A stretch of 64,000 bases of DNA from Rhineura floridana (GCF_030035675.1 NC_084481.1:231662927-231726926); one strand, 5' to 3'; positions 10,465 to 22,110 are shown, numbered from the stretch's first letter. Notes: generated by a model from the letters alone, not told the origin. Translations and numbers: made by a program.

Positions 10465-11345
10465 TATTTTTCTGTTGATTAGTCAACATCCCTACTCTTG
10501 GTTTAAATTTCCCTTTCATTTCTCTAATCTTTTGAAACGGGGCTCTTGTTCTACCCTTTTTGTTGTCCTCTTCTATTTATATACAGTAACTATTGTAATA
10601 GTTCTCTTCGTCCCTACGTACTAGTCGCTGTATTGTTGCATTTAAGGTTCTGACCACATTTCTATCTCCTTTTGCTTTTGCCCTTCTCTCTTTGACCATT
10701 TTAAGAGTTTCTTCAGTCATCCATTGAAGTCTTTCTCTCTTTTTAACTAGAGGTATTGTCTTTTTGCATTCTTCCCTGATAACGTCTCTGACTTCATTCC
10801 ATCGTTCTTCTGGTTCTCTGTCAACTAAGTTTCAAGCCTCAAACCTGTTCCTTATTTGATCTTTATATGCTTCTGGGATGTTATTTAAATTGTATTTTGG
10901 CATTATGATTGCTTTGTTGGTCTTCTTTAGCTTTATGCTGATTTTCGATACGACCAGTTCATGATCTGTACCGCAGTCTGCTCCTGGTCTTGTTTTTGCA
11001 GAAAGTATGGAACTTCTCCATCTTCTGCTACCAATTATATAATCAATTTGATTCCTATATTGACCATTTGGTGATGTCCATGTGTACAGTCATCTTTTCG
11101 GTTGCTCAAAAAATGTGTTTGCAAGAAACAAATCATTGCCTTCACAGAATTCAATAAGTCTTTCTCCTGCTTCATTTCTGTCTCCTAAGTCCCATTTCCC
11201 CACAATTACTAATTCTTCTCTGTTCCCTACTTTTGCATTCCAATCCCCCACCCCTATTTCACTCATACTTGACTGGGGTCTTTCCAAAGCACAGAAAGCT
11301 ACATTTGTGCACTTGAAGTTGCTTGTTTCTCCTTTTTGAAGCTTT
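10465..11345 (-). mobile_element. BovB/RTE LINE, endonuclease region
   Basis: On the minus strand it encodes GDWNAKVGNREE, GDRNEAGERLIEFC and ANTFFEQPKR, then Q(Y)RNQIDYIIGSR-like sequence, the AP-endonuclease core of RTE/BovB ORF2, running into the linker before the reverse transcriptase. 10465-10530 is the reverse complement of 8520-8580. Frames are broken and there is no RT palm here. Confidence 0.88.
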
Positions 11346-11840
11346 CCAGTTTTAAATGCACTTTTCAGTCTCTTTTTAAATACTCACTTCTCTTGGGGTT
11401 TTTGTTACAATTTGTATTCACAGAGACATAGATCCAAAAAGCTGGGGGGGCTAGCTCCATGTGCCCCATTCAGTTTTATGTTGCCTCACCCCTGCCACAG
11501 ACACCAACTCCCCATCCGGCACAATAAAAGAATTTGGAAACTGAAGGGAGTTTTGGAAGCAGTTTGTGATATGGGGTGTAACTGCACCCATAGGTTGGCT
11601 ACGGATACAAGAGCTCGGCAAAAATCAATGAAAGCATTCTGTGAGAATCAATTAGCTATATGGAATTTACAATAAAGAGTATTGTATATTTTATTATTAT
11701 TTGTAAATTTTGTGCTACACATCCTTTATATCAGTAAAATTTATAATAAACTTATATACATATATATATTGTATACATTTTTTTTTGGAGAGCCGGTTGT
11801 TAAACATTTACCAGCATACTACTGGGTATCAACTACACAG
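11346..11840. other. No gene recognised; AT-rich
   Basis: AT-rich DNA with a tatatatat stretch near 11760. No motif identified. Confidence 0.4.
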
Positions 11841-12126
11841 AGTGTCACAAGCTCGAAGAACTCCTAAAGACCCTAAGAGTGTCCCTCCTGAGTCAGACCA
11901 AGGATCCCGCATTAGCCACCAGATGAAGGCAATAGCCCTTCTGCCACTCTATGTCCCTAGGACCTTGTATTCAGACATTCTGCCCCTGAATATGGAGATT
12001 TCATAGCAACCGCTCATAGCTGTCTGTCCACCATTCAATCACCCTTTAAAGCCTTCTAAGTAAATTGGAGGCCAGTGGAGAAATAGGAGTTGAGGTGGGA
12101 AGAAGAATCAATCAAGTGCACAACTT
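11841..12126. repeat. Segmental duplicate, left part (partner 17505-17810)
   Basis: Shares long stretches with 17505-17810, including aaggcaatagccctt, atatggagatttcatagcaa and taaattggaggcc. It continues after the CR1 insertion at 15374. Confidence 0.8.
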
Positions 12127-15100
12127 ATAAGAACATAAGAAGAGCTTGCTGGATCAGGCCAGTGGCCCATCTAGTCCAGCATCCTGTTCTCACAGTGGCC
12201 AACCAGGTGCCTGGGGGAAGCCCGCAAGCAGGACCCGAGTGCAAGAACACTCTCCCCTCCTGAGGCTTCCGGCAACTGGTTTTCAGAAGCATGCTGCCTC
12301 TGACTAGGGTAGCAGAGCACAGCCATCATGGCTAGTAGCCATTGATAGCCCTGTCCGCCATGAATTTGTCTAATCTTCTTTTAAAGCCGTCCAAGCTGGT
12401 GGCCATTACTGCGTCTTGTGGGAGCAAATTCCATAGTTTAGCTATGCGCTGAGTAAAGAAGTACTTCCTTTTGTCTGTCCTGAATCTTCCAACATTCAGC
12501 TTCTTGGAGTCTTGAATGTCCACGAGTTCTAGTATTACGAGGGAGAAGAACTTTTGTCTATCCACTTTCTCAATGCCATGCATAATTTTATACACTTCTA
12601 TCATGTCTCCTCTGACCCGCCTTTCTCTAAACTAAAAAGCCCCAAATGCTGCAACCTTTCCTCGTAAGGGAGTCGCTCCATCCCCTTGATCATTCTGGTT
12701 GCCCTCTTCTGAACCTTTTCCAACTCTAGAATATCCTTTTTGAGATGAGGCGACCAGAACTGTACACAGTATTCCAAATGCGGCCGCACCATAGATTTAT
12801 ACAACGGCATTATGATATCGGCTGTTTTATTTTCAATACCTTTCCTAATTATCGCTAGCATGGAATTTGCCTTTTTCACAGCTGCCGCACACTGGGTCGA
12901 CATTTTCATCGTGCTGTCCACTACAACCCCGAGGTGTCTCTCCTGGTCGGTCACCGCCAGTTCAGACCCCATGAGCGTATATGTGAAATTCAGATTTTTT
13001 GCTCCAATATGCATAATTTTACACTTGTTTATATTTAATTGCATTTGCCATTTTTCCGCTCATTCACTCAGTTTGGAGAGGTCTTTTTGGAGCTCTTCGC
13101 AATCCCTTTTTGTTTTAACAACCCTGAACAATTTAGTGTCGTCAGCAAACTTGGCCACTTCACTGCTCACTCCTAATTCTAGGTCATTAATGAACAAGTT
13201 GAAAAGTACAGGTCCCAATACCGATCCTTGAGGGACTCCACTTTCTACAGCCCTCCATTGGGAGAACAGTCCGTTTATTCCTACTCTCTGCTTTCTGCTT
13301 CTCAACCAATCCCTTATCCACAAGAGGACCTCTCCTCTTATTCCATGACTGCTAAGCTTCCCCAGAAGTCTTTGGTGAGGTACCTTGTCAAACACTTTTT
13401 GAAAGTCTAAGTACACTATGTCCACTGGATCACCTCTATCTATATGCTTGTTGACACTCTCAAAGAATTCTAGTAGGTTACTGAGACAGGACTTTCCCTT
13501 GCAGAAGCCATGCTGGCTCTGCTTCAGCAAGGCTTGTTCTTCTATGTGCTTAGTTAATCTAGCTTTAATAATACTTTCTACCAGTTTTCCAGGGACAGAA
13601 GTTAAGCTAACTGGCCTGTAATTCCCGGGATCTCCTCTGGATCCCTTTTTGAAGATTGGCGTTACATTTGCCACTTTCCAGTCCTCAGGCACGGAGGAGG
13701 ACCCAAGGGACAAGTTACATATTTTAGTTAGCAGATCAGCAATTTCACCTTTGAGTTCTTTGAGAACTCTCGGGTGGATGCCATCCGGGCCTGGTGATTT
13801 GTCAGTTTTTATATTGTCCATTAAGCTTAGAACTTCCTCTCTCATTACCACTATTTGTCTCAGTTCCTCAGAATCCCTTCCTGCAAATGTTAGTTCAGGT
13901 TCAGGGATCTGCCCTATATCTTCCACTGTGAAGACAGATGCAAAGAATTCATTTAGCTTCTCTGCAATCTCCTTATCATTCTTTAGTACACCTTTGACTC
14001 CCTTATCATCCAAGGGTCCAATCGCCTCCCTAGATGGTCTCCTGCTTTGAATGTATTTATAGAATTTTTTGTTGTTGGTTTTTATGTTCTTAGCAATGTG
14101 CTCCTCAAATTCTTTTTTAGCGTCCCTTATTGTCTTCTTGCATTTCTTTTGCCAGAGTTTGTGTTCTTTTTTATTTTCTTCATTCGGACAAGACTTCCAT
14201 TTTCTGAAGGAAGACTTTTTGCCTCTAAGAGCTTCCTTGACTTTGCTCATTAACCATACTGGCATCTTCTTGGCCCTGGTGGTACCTTTTCTGATCTGCG
14301 GTATGCACTCCAGTTGAGCTTCTAATATAGTGTTTTTAAACAACTTCCAAGCATTTTCGAGTGATGTGACCCTCTGGACTTTGTTTTTCAGCTTTCTTTT
14401 TACCAATCCCCTCATTTTTGTGAAGTTTCCTCTTTTAAAGTCAAATATGACCGAGTTGGATTTTCTTGGCAATTGGCTATTTACATGTATGTTTAATTTA
14501 ATAGCACTATGGTCACTGCTCCCAATCGGTTCAACAACACTTACAACTCGCACCTGGTCCTGGTCCCCACTGAGGATTAAGTCTAGGGTTGCCGTCCCTC
14601 TGGTCGGTTCCATGACCGACTGGTCTAGGGAATAGTCATTTAGAATATCTAGAAATTTTGCTTCTTTGTCATGACTGGAACACATATGCGGCCAGCCTAT
14701 GTCTGGGTAGTTGAAGTCACCCATTACTACCACATTTCCTAGTTTGGATGCTTCCTCAATTTCATATCTCATCTCAAGGTCTCCCTGAGCATTTTGATCA
14801 GGGGGACGATAGATTGTTCCCAGTATTAAATCCCTCCTGGGGCATGGTATCACCACCCACAACGATTCTGTGGAGGAGTCTGCCTCTTTTGGGGTTTCGA
14901 GCTTGCTGGATTCAATGCCTTCTTTCACGTATAGAGCAACTCCGCCACCAATACGTCCTTCCCTGTCCTTCCGATATAGTTTATATCCAGGGATAACTGT
15001 ATCCCACTGGTTTTCTCCATTCTACCAGGTCTCCGTTATGCTCACTATATCAATGCTCTCCTCTAAGACCAAGCACTCCAGTTCTCCCATCTTGGTTCGG

Positions 15101-15373
15101 AGACTCCTAGCATTAGCGTACAGGCACTTGTAAGCAGTGTCTCTCTTTAAGTGTCTTTGGCACTTGTGGGTTGGCCTGTGGTAATTTTGCCCTTCTGAAT
15201 TTATATCCTGTGCCCCTGCTCTCACAATACCTACTTCTAGGCCTACCCCTTTTAAAATTTCATCATTTCTTTGGTCTTTATCCCAGGGGGGAGGTTTATT
15301 CCGAACCGGACCTTCCTCAGCTCCTGTCAGGTTTCCCCCCTCAGTCAGTTTAAAAGCTGCTCTGTTAAATTGT
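12127..15373 (-). mobile_element. CR1 LINE, 3.25 kb, nearly full ORF2
   Basis: Minus-strand ORF2 runs from the endonuclease (SLRTKMGELEC, SITETW, IGGGVALYVKEG, MGDFNYPDIGW, GSSDHSAI) through the reverse transcriptase (SPGPDGIHPRVLKEL, GVPQGSVLGP, KFADDTKLF) to the natural C-terminus RAINGY and the 3' UTR, ending in ATGTTCTTAT. The longest open block is 622 codons (14928-13060). It stops at a Trp-to-TGA change near 13060 and the frame shifts again near 12604, plus a stop near 15022, so it is dead but young. The 5' end is truncated. It is flanked by aactt on both sides (12122-12126, 15374-15378), and the duplicate at about 17808 is uninterrupted. Confidence 0.95.
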
Positions 15374-15560
15374 AACTTGCCAAGGCAGGAGTGGCCTGTA
15401 GCTAAAGAATGGTGGAGCACTGCATGCAGGGGGCGACAGGATCACTCTCTGGAATCTCTCCCTCAAGAGTATTGGGAGAGACCTTGGAGACCCTCTGACA
15501 TCAAGATCACTACAGACCCTCCTCATCTTGGCCTCTCTTGTCCCAATGCCAATATTTAGT
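15374..15560. repeat. Segmental duplicate, right part
   Basis: Continues the duplicate interrupted by CR1: aacttgccaaggcaggagtgg, tagctaaagaatggtggagcac-like text and gcatgcagggggcgaca match 17806-17885. Confidence 0.75.
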
Positions 15561-16220
15561 CTGTAATCTCCATGGTGAAGCAACTCGCATTTGCCCAGTG
15601 ATTCTTTCTGCTCTCCCTTTCCTTAGCTGTCCCCAACAGTTGAAACCATCTTCCCTCCTCCCCAGTACATTATTCCTCAGAGCTCCTGTAATTCACTGGC
15701 GCTACATAAGCCATTAGTTCTAGGAAGGCTATGAACTTCCAGATATATCTTATTTATCATATTTACTTTCCCAGATGGAGTTTGGCGGCCCCTCACTGCA
15801 CTTGGGGGACATCCTGTGAGAGACAAATGTATTCCAAGCATTAATTGAGGGGCCCTTGGGGTGGTAGGAGAGTCACATCCCCCGATCACCACCATTCCAA
15901 GTTTCTCTGAGGAGACCCTTCTAATATCACACCTGTGTCAGACAAGGGTGCCATGATCAGGGTTGGCAAGGGGTGGAGCCTCTCACCCGCCCCCTTCCTC
16001 CATCTTCTCCTTTGAATTTCAGCTCTCCAAATTTTGCACTCTATTTTGGGGTCAATCACCTAATTAAAATGCTGTAGTTGTAACAGTAGCAACTTCTTCT
16101 GTGGGCCACTGCACCCACTGTAAAAATTCACCTTAGAGATGCTGAAAGTTGTAGGGTGCAGAGGAGGTCTTCATCCAGGGCTCTCATAAGCCAGGCTCTA
16201 CAGCCATACCTCCTCTACCA
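15561..16220. other. No gene recognised
   Basis: Non-repetitive by eye. No splice-supported exon and no recognisable motif. Confidence 0.4.
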
Positions 16221-16224
16221 TGAA

Positions 16225-16375
16225 CCTGGAGTTTATTTTATTTATTTATTTATTGCATTTATATACTACCCCATAGCTGAAGCTCTCTGGTCGGCTTACA
16301 ACAATTAAAAGCATTAAAAACAAATATATAGATTTAAAAGCACATTAAAAAAAAACAATTTAAAAATACATGCTA
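16225..16375 (-). mobile_element. L2-type LINE 3' tail
   Basis: tttatttatttattgcattt followed by the reverse of the L2 3' end (ccccatagctgaagctctc). The same tail in + orientation closes the long L2 at 45960-46010. Confidence 0.75.
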
Positions 16376-16404
16376 AAATGCCTGGGAGAATGCCTGAGAG
16401 TTCA

Positions 16405-16612
<208 letters not shown>

Positions 16613-16784
16613 GCAACCTTCTGTTTGCCATTTTTGGGATCCCCTGGGAAGCTTGTGAGACTTTGGGGTCGATTTGTGTGTGTTGGACCCTGAGTGAGAG
16701 CCAGGGTGGATGGGTGGAATCCCGGGTGAGAGCCAGGAGGTTGAGAGATGTACAGTGGAGAAGTGCCAGGCAATTGTTTTAATA

Positions 16785-16950
16785 TTTATTTGTTAATTTG
16801 TATTATGTATCCATTTGTATTGTGGTTTTATTGTATATTTTTATAATATTTGCTGTTTTTTGTCTTCTGTACACCGCTTAGAGATTTATATATATATATA
16901 TATATATTAAGCGGTACAGAAATGGCTTGGATAAATAAATAAATAAATAA
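16785..16950 (+). mobile_element. L2-type LINE 3' tail with TA microsatellite
   Basis: AT-rich tail with ctgtacaccgcttagag, a tatatata run and ggcttggataaataaataaa. Confidence 0.65.
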
Positions 16951-17014
16951 AATGCATATTTTTAAAGAAAATGCATTTAGAAATTTGTGTTCTGAGAGGG
17001 AAAGATTGTATGTA

Positions 17015-17232
17015 CAGTAGGGCCCCACTTATACGGCGGGTTAGGAACCAGGGCCCCACCGTAAAGCGGAAATCGCCGTAAAGCAGAACCCATTGACTTT
17101 AATGGGTCGTGCCGCGCGAAAATGCTGCGAAAATGCCGCAAAATCAGCATTAAAATGGGGAATTTCCGGATTGAAAGCCACCGCATCAGTGGAACGCCGT
17201 AAAGCGGAATGCCGTAAAGCGGGGCCCTACTG
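17015..17232. mobile_element. Tigger-like (pogo/mariner) palindromic MITE
   Basis: Begins CAGTAGGGCCCCAC and ends GGGGCCCTACTG, flanked by TA on both sides (17013-17014, 17233-17234). Inner arms carry ggttaggaaccagggcccc and cgtaaagcggaaatcgccg, closely parallel to the remembered terminal layout of mammalian Tigger (CAGGCATACC..., ggttccagaccaccgcaataaagcg). No transposase frame. Confidence 0.8.
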
Positions 17233-17299
17233 TACATTTCCTGTGAAAATGTGTTCACATTTATATGCTTGTGGCTTCCCGGGCCCTGATTAAAGGATT

Positions 17300-17990
17300 A
17301 GCCTTCTTGAGATTGGCCCCTTGCCTCTTAGAATCACCTCCCTTCTGTCCCTTTCTCAAAACAGGGGTCCCTTGTTCCAATAATCCACTAGCCCCTTCCC
17401 AGGACATTGTTTCTCGCCTTTTGGGATGTCAAAGAGCCATTTAAAGCAATTGGCTATGAATTCCTGTTGGAGAAAAAACAGAGAGTTAGAATTGCAAAGG
17501 TATCAGGTACACAGAAAGAGTTTCACAAGCTCCAAGAACTCCTGAAGACCCTAAGAGTGTCCCTGGTGTGTCAAAGCAGGGATGCCCCAGTAGCCAGCCA
17601 GCCACATGAAGGCAATAGCCCTTCCCCCACTCTGTGTCCCTAGGGCCACGTATTCGGACATTCTGCCCTGAATATGGAGATTTCATAGCAACCACTCATA
17701 GGACCCTGGCCTCCATTCAATGCCCCTTTTAAGGCCATCTAAGTAAATTGGAGGCCGGTGGAGAAATAGGAGCTGAGGCGGGAACAAGAACCAAACAAGT
17801 GCAAAACTTGCCAAGGAAGGAGGCTCACATAGCTAAAGGATGCTGGAGCACAGCAGAATGGCAGAGTGCATGCAGGGGGCGACATTCTGAGTATTCTGAG
17901 AAGCATTCAGATATCCTGCCCCGAATACAGAGATTTCATAACAGCCACTCATAAGCTTCTGTCCGCCATTCATTCCCCCTTTAAAGTCAT
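17300..17990. repeat. Segmental duplicate without CR1 (empty site at about 17808)
   Basis: 17505-17890 matches 11841-12126 plus 15374-15440 as one uninterrupted sequence, while 17390-17530 also matches 18405-18545 (ccccttcccaggacattg, cagagagttaga, tgcaaaggtatc). Three-way local duplication. 17880-17960 repeats part of the unit a second time (attcagatatcctgccc, gagatttcataacagc). Confidence 0.7.
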
Positions 17991-18094
17991 CTCGCCTAGT
18001 GACTATCACCATGTCTTTAAAAGGCTTTTGCATTGTCTGCCCTGCATTGTCTATCAAATTCATTGGGTGGCCCCTAGTTCTCTGTCCTACTCTT

Positions 18095-18260
18095 TCTGTG
18101 TGTAAATTATTTATTTATTTATTAGATTTATTAGTCGTCCATCTGGCTGCTTGTCCAGCCACTCTGGGCGACGTACAGAATAAAAACATATAATTATATT
18201 AGAACATTAAAAATATCAACAACAATAATAAAACCTAACCCTAAAGAGACCCCCTTTCCA
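18095..18260 (-). mobile_element. L2-type LINE 3' tail
   Basis: tttatttatttattagattt then cgtccatctggctgcttgtc and ctctgggcgacgtacag, the reverse of an L2 3' end. Confidence 0.7.
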
Positions 18261-18427
18261 TTTCATTAAAAAAACCTCTATTTAATTGTTTTTAATAGCC
18301 ACAATCCCTGGCACACTCCAGTTTTCAATGGCCCTGGGCAATGTGCCCTCTCTTCCATCCCCTCCTCAGACAAATGAACCCTGGCCCCAATATTCTGCAA
18401 GCCCCTTCCCAGGACATTGTCTCTCAC

Positions 18428-18497
18428 CTTTGTGGCTCTTAATCAGCTGTTCTGGGATTGAAATTACATTCCACAGCAGACCTGTGGAAAGCCTTTC
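18428..18497 (-). CDS. Candidate exon of an unidentified duplicated gene
   Basis: On the minus strand ctaacag precedes a 70-bp open segment that ends at AAAG|gtgagag. It encodes 23 residues (ERLSTGLLWNVISIPEQL start). A decayed copy with the same flanks lies near 17427-17474. TGLLWN recalls armadillo repeats of plakophilins, but the rest does not convince me. Could belong to the same duplicated locus as the MROH-like exons or be chance. Confidence 0.28.
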
Positions 18498-18589
18498 CTG
18501 TTAGACAAGAAACACAGAGAGTTAGAACTGCAAAGGTATCTGGCACTCAGGATCAGTGCACATGATCAGGTGCCCCTTCTGACTTCATC

Positions 18590-19540
18590 TTCTGATGAAA
18601 ACTACAGTGTTATTCAGACGACATAGCTCACCTTTCCAACTGGGACAACTCTCCTGAGACCCAGTTTGGGTAAGGGACATCAGGATGCATGTGAGGCTAC
18701 TCAGGAGGAGGGGAAGCTCATGGAAGCACCTGTCTGGATCAGGAACACCCTGATTTCCAGGAAAGGGTGGAGCCTCCAACAACTTTATAAGTTCCTAGAG
18801 AAGATCTCCACAGCAGACATTCCTCTCTGAGGATGAATTTCCCCTTCCCTGCATCTCCTGATAAGCTGGGGGCACCAGATGGTACTTGCACAGCCTGTCC
18901 TCCTTGCCCTATATCCTTGTAAGAGATCCCTGACTCCCTGCCCACCCCACCCTGGTCCTCCACAGAACTTCATTTTCCAAACTTCCTTAATAAAGGGGGC
19001 CTTCATTTGGCCACTGGAAACATTTGGTGTAAATATACCCCAAGAGAAACCCTCCTGCATGGCAAAGGCTTAGGCACATCTTTTTCCTAGGGAAGCTTCA
19101 AGTGATGTGCTTCCATGGAAACTTCCTATGGTGCCATGTCAGCGTGCACATGCTTGGCATCACCCAAGATGGCAATGGGAGCATCGCCATCTTGGGTGGC
19201 GGAGGCATGCACGCAGAGTGTGCTAATCCATGACACAGCCAGGCCTATTTAAGTCCCCTGCTGCCACTGTCATCACAAAAAGCGCCCCTGCAATCTGGTG
19301 CCAGCCCTGTGACCCAGCTTCAGAAGGAGACAGAGAAGACAGATGAAAAGAAGTCCTTCAGCAACTTCTGAGTACCAAGGAAGTGTTGCAGCCCTGGCAC
19401 TTCTAGGCGGGAGTGATTCCCTGGGATGCCAGGCAAATTCCTCTGTGGGGAGACAGATCCAGCCTACCTGGCCCTTTCCAATGCTCGAGCTACTTTTGGT
19501 GCCTTCTGGCATCTTGCAGCCAGCATACTGTGAGGGAGTG
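18590..19540. other. No gene recognised
   Basis: Several short open frames on both strands without splice context. Nothing identifiable. Confidence 0.4.
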
Positions 19541-19544
19541 GTCT

Positions 19545-20080
19545 ATTTGGAGGAGAAATTTCCATCCCGAGAATATGGCTGCGGTTTTTGCAAGGGTCTT
19601 TTTCTATGGTTGCCAAATTTCTTTCCCAGGGCAGGGGCTTCTTGTAGATGAAGCTCTTGATTCGGTCTAGCCTGTGGTAAAACACAGCTCCTAGCTCTCA
19701 GTATGCCCATCAGATGGAGAGTAAAAGGTGCATCAAAGTCTTGGGCTTTCAGGATGGGACCTGTGGATTGTTGGGCCTTGAGAGCAACAAAGGCCTTTGG
19801 ACACTTTTTGGTCCACACTACCCTGTCCAGCAGGTGCCTTTGACACAAGGCCATGAGGAGGGTGGCCAGATTACTGAAATGTCCCACCTGTAGCAGCTGA
19901 TCCATGGAAGGAATGGCTTTGCTTTTTGGAAGTATGTTGAGGCCAATTTCTGATTGCGTCCATTTTAGTTTCTGACAGTTTTATATACCCTCACCCCACT
20001 TTGTGGCCTAAATGCTGTAACTGCAACCAAGCCACCTGCCATATTTTTTGTTTTCATCATCAGCCCTGCCTTCTGAATCC
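19545..20080 (-). mobile_element. Ty3/Gypsy-like (or related LTR element) pol fragment, fossil
   Basis: The minus-strand translation contains a W..KCPKAFVALK...GPILKAQDFDAPFTL block, which corresponds to the RT-RNase H junction of Ty3/Gypsy-type pol. No LTRs, gag or integrase are seen nearby. Clearly broken, with several lesions, short and old. Confidence 0.65.
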
Positions 20081-20099
20081 TCTACAAGAAGGGGGATTT

Positions 20100-20205
20100 A
20101 TAAGAACATAAGAAGAGCCTGCTGGATCAGGCCAGTGGCCCATCTAGTCTAGCATCCTGTTCTCACAGTGGCCTACCAGGTGCCTGGGGGAAGCCAGGCA
20201 AGCTG
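20100..20205 (-). mobile_element. CR1 LINE 3' end
   Basis: ataagaacataagaagagcc, ctggatcaggccagtggccc and gtgcctgggggaagcc match the 12.1-kb CR1 3' UTR in the same orientation. Only the last 100 bp is present. Confidence 0.88.
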
Positions 20206-20334
20206 CAGGAGCATCATCAAGATAGGCTACTGCAAACACTTCCAGTCCATTACCAGTGACTAAATACTGAAGAGTGGCAGAGCTTGGCTTCAATCTGCCA
20301 GGCCTAAATCACTTCCTTGGCATAAACTCAGAAT

Positions 20335-20410
20335 ATCATAATATGTTCCCATTTACCTGGGAGTAAATCCCATTAAAATCAAGAAGACTTACTCCCAGAA
20401 TGCACTGACA
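20335..20410. mobile_element. Short MITE (tacctgggagtaa family)
   Basis: Palindromic core tttacctgggagtaaatccc ... acttactcccag. Related copies at 37525, 46425, 47885, 52700 and 53580. Confidence 0.5.
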
Positions 20411-21155
20411 CCTCCCCTATGGGGCATTGTGGGAAATTTCAATGGAGGCTAAGCCCACCTGCCTGGAGCTTCATGAGGCATTCCTACTGCTACCTTTGCC
20501 CAGAGGACACTGCTACGGGTGGCCCCAAGTCTTCGTCTAGACTCCCCAAGAGTTTCTTGGTAGGTAATGAATTTGGGACAAACAGAAGGGGGGTGGTCTG
20601 GGTAGGATAGTAATTTGGGGAAATAATTTAATATGACATTATTATTTGGGGGTAATGGGGGGAGTAACGGCAGGGGAAACCAAACAGATTTGGAGCAGGA
20701 CCCATCAAGAAATGAACAAATGAAAGGAAGAGGAACATGCAAGTGAACTGAAGGATTTTATTTTATCTGGATTATTTTGAATGGGGAACCAGCTGCCTTG
20801 CCTTCAGTGACATTTACATCCCAAGTATGCATCTCTAATCTAAATGTGTGCAAATGTACATCTATGGGACTGGGCCTAGAAACTTCTTCACGTTCCTCGC
20901 AGCGTCCCTGCCGCCTCGGCCCGCCAGGCCCACTTACAGAGGAGGGCCCCCGGAAAGCCACCTGCTTCCATGGCTGGCGGAGTGAAGAGCCTTTCCTTTT
21001 CTTTAAAGCAGGGGCGGGAAGATAAAGGGGGCGGAGCAGTGAATGCAAAATGTGGCTTTTGTACAGCAGCTGCATTCCTAAGACTGGCACTCACACGTAG
21101 CCCTCTCTGTTCCCCATCCCGGCAGGCTAGCGTTCAAGGGGCGTCTGTTGTGGGA

Positions 21156-21290
21156 CAGCCTTTCACAACCTTTGGGTCCCCAGATGTTATTGGACTACGA
21201 TTCCCAGCCCCAGTCAGCATGGCCAATGGTCAGGAATTATGGGAACTGTAGTCCAGCAACATCTAGGGACCCAAAGGTTGGGAAAAGCTG
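21156..21290. mobile_element. hAT-type MITE, 135 bp, in the CNIH1 upstream region
   Basis: Starts CAGCCTTTCACAACC and ends GGTTGGGAAAAGCTG with imperfect inverted arms. Both flanks read ttgtggga (21148-21155 and 21291-21298), a perfect 8-bp target duplication. It ends about 390 bp upstream of the CNIH1 ATG. A divergent copy lies at 38559-38696. Confidence 0.9.
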
Positions 21291-21399
21291 TTGTGGGAGA
21301 AAACACTGAGAAGGGTCTCGTTCTCAACCCAGCAGCAAACAAACAGGTGGGGCTTGGCTGTGACTATCACGGAGGGATCCTGCACTTCTGAATTTGCTG

Positions 21400-22110
21400 C
21401 TACGCTACTGGGGAGAGGGAAGGCAGAGCGAGGCTCGGAGTCGGCGAAGAGACAGCCGGGCGAGGAGCGTTGCAATTTCACCTCCGGCCGCAAGCGGCCG
21501 CTGCGGCGCCTTTCCACATCGGTGCCGTGGCGCCTGCGCAGTGGGGTCCAGGTGGCCTCTCTCTCCTCGCTCACCGTCCGGGCCCGCGGCCGCCCTGAAT
21601 GATCCGGCCCGGCATCCCCCGCGCGCCGCTTGGCCCGGGCCGCCGCCGCCTCCTCCTCAGTTGCCGCCGCCGCTGCCGCCGCCATGGCGTTCACGTTCGC
21701 CGCCTTCTGCTACATGCTGGCGCTGCTCCTCACCGCCGCCCTCATCTTCTTCGCCATCTGGCATGTGAGTGATTAGGGGCGGCCCCCCCGCGGGCGCGGG
21801 GGTGAGGAAGTGGGGCTGGGAGTTGGGGGGAGGGAAATCCTGTGAGGGGGACCAGGGGGGTTCCGCATGAGGCGCGAGGGGGCGGGAGGAGGAAAGTGGG
21901 GCTGGGAGGGGTGTGCGTTTGGGGGGCGATCCTGTGGGGCCAAGAGGTGACAGTGCGTGCGGGGAGAGACCATGGGGGGTCCACATGAGGCGGGGGAGGG
22001 AAGAGAAAAGTGACGCGCGGAGCCTTTATGGGCCAGGAGTGAGGAAGAGACAATGCACTGGGGGGGGAATCCTCATGAGGTGGGGGGGGCAGGAGGAGAA
22101 AAGTGGGGAG
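21400..22110 (+). promoter_or_regulatory. CNIH1: CpG island and promoter of CNIH1
   Basis: Very GC-rich, CpG-dense DNA (ggccgcaagcggccgctgcgg, cgggcccgcggccgccc) spans the first exon and start of intron 1. There is no obvious TATA box just upstream of the ATG, which fits a housekeeping CpG-island promoter. The transcription start is not resolvable by eye. Confidence 0.75.

Noticed and set aside
18428-18497. Plakophilin/armadillo exon (TGLLWN motif)
   Set aside because: Only six residues fit; the remaining residues and exon length do not. Kept as an unidentified candidate exon instead.
21394-21768. A 124-codon frame overlapping CNIH1 exon 1
   Set aside because: GC-driven open frame in the CpG island, out of frame with the conserved CNIH1 start. 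Proline/arginine-rich composition without motifs.
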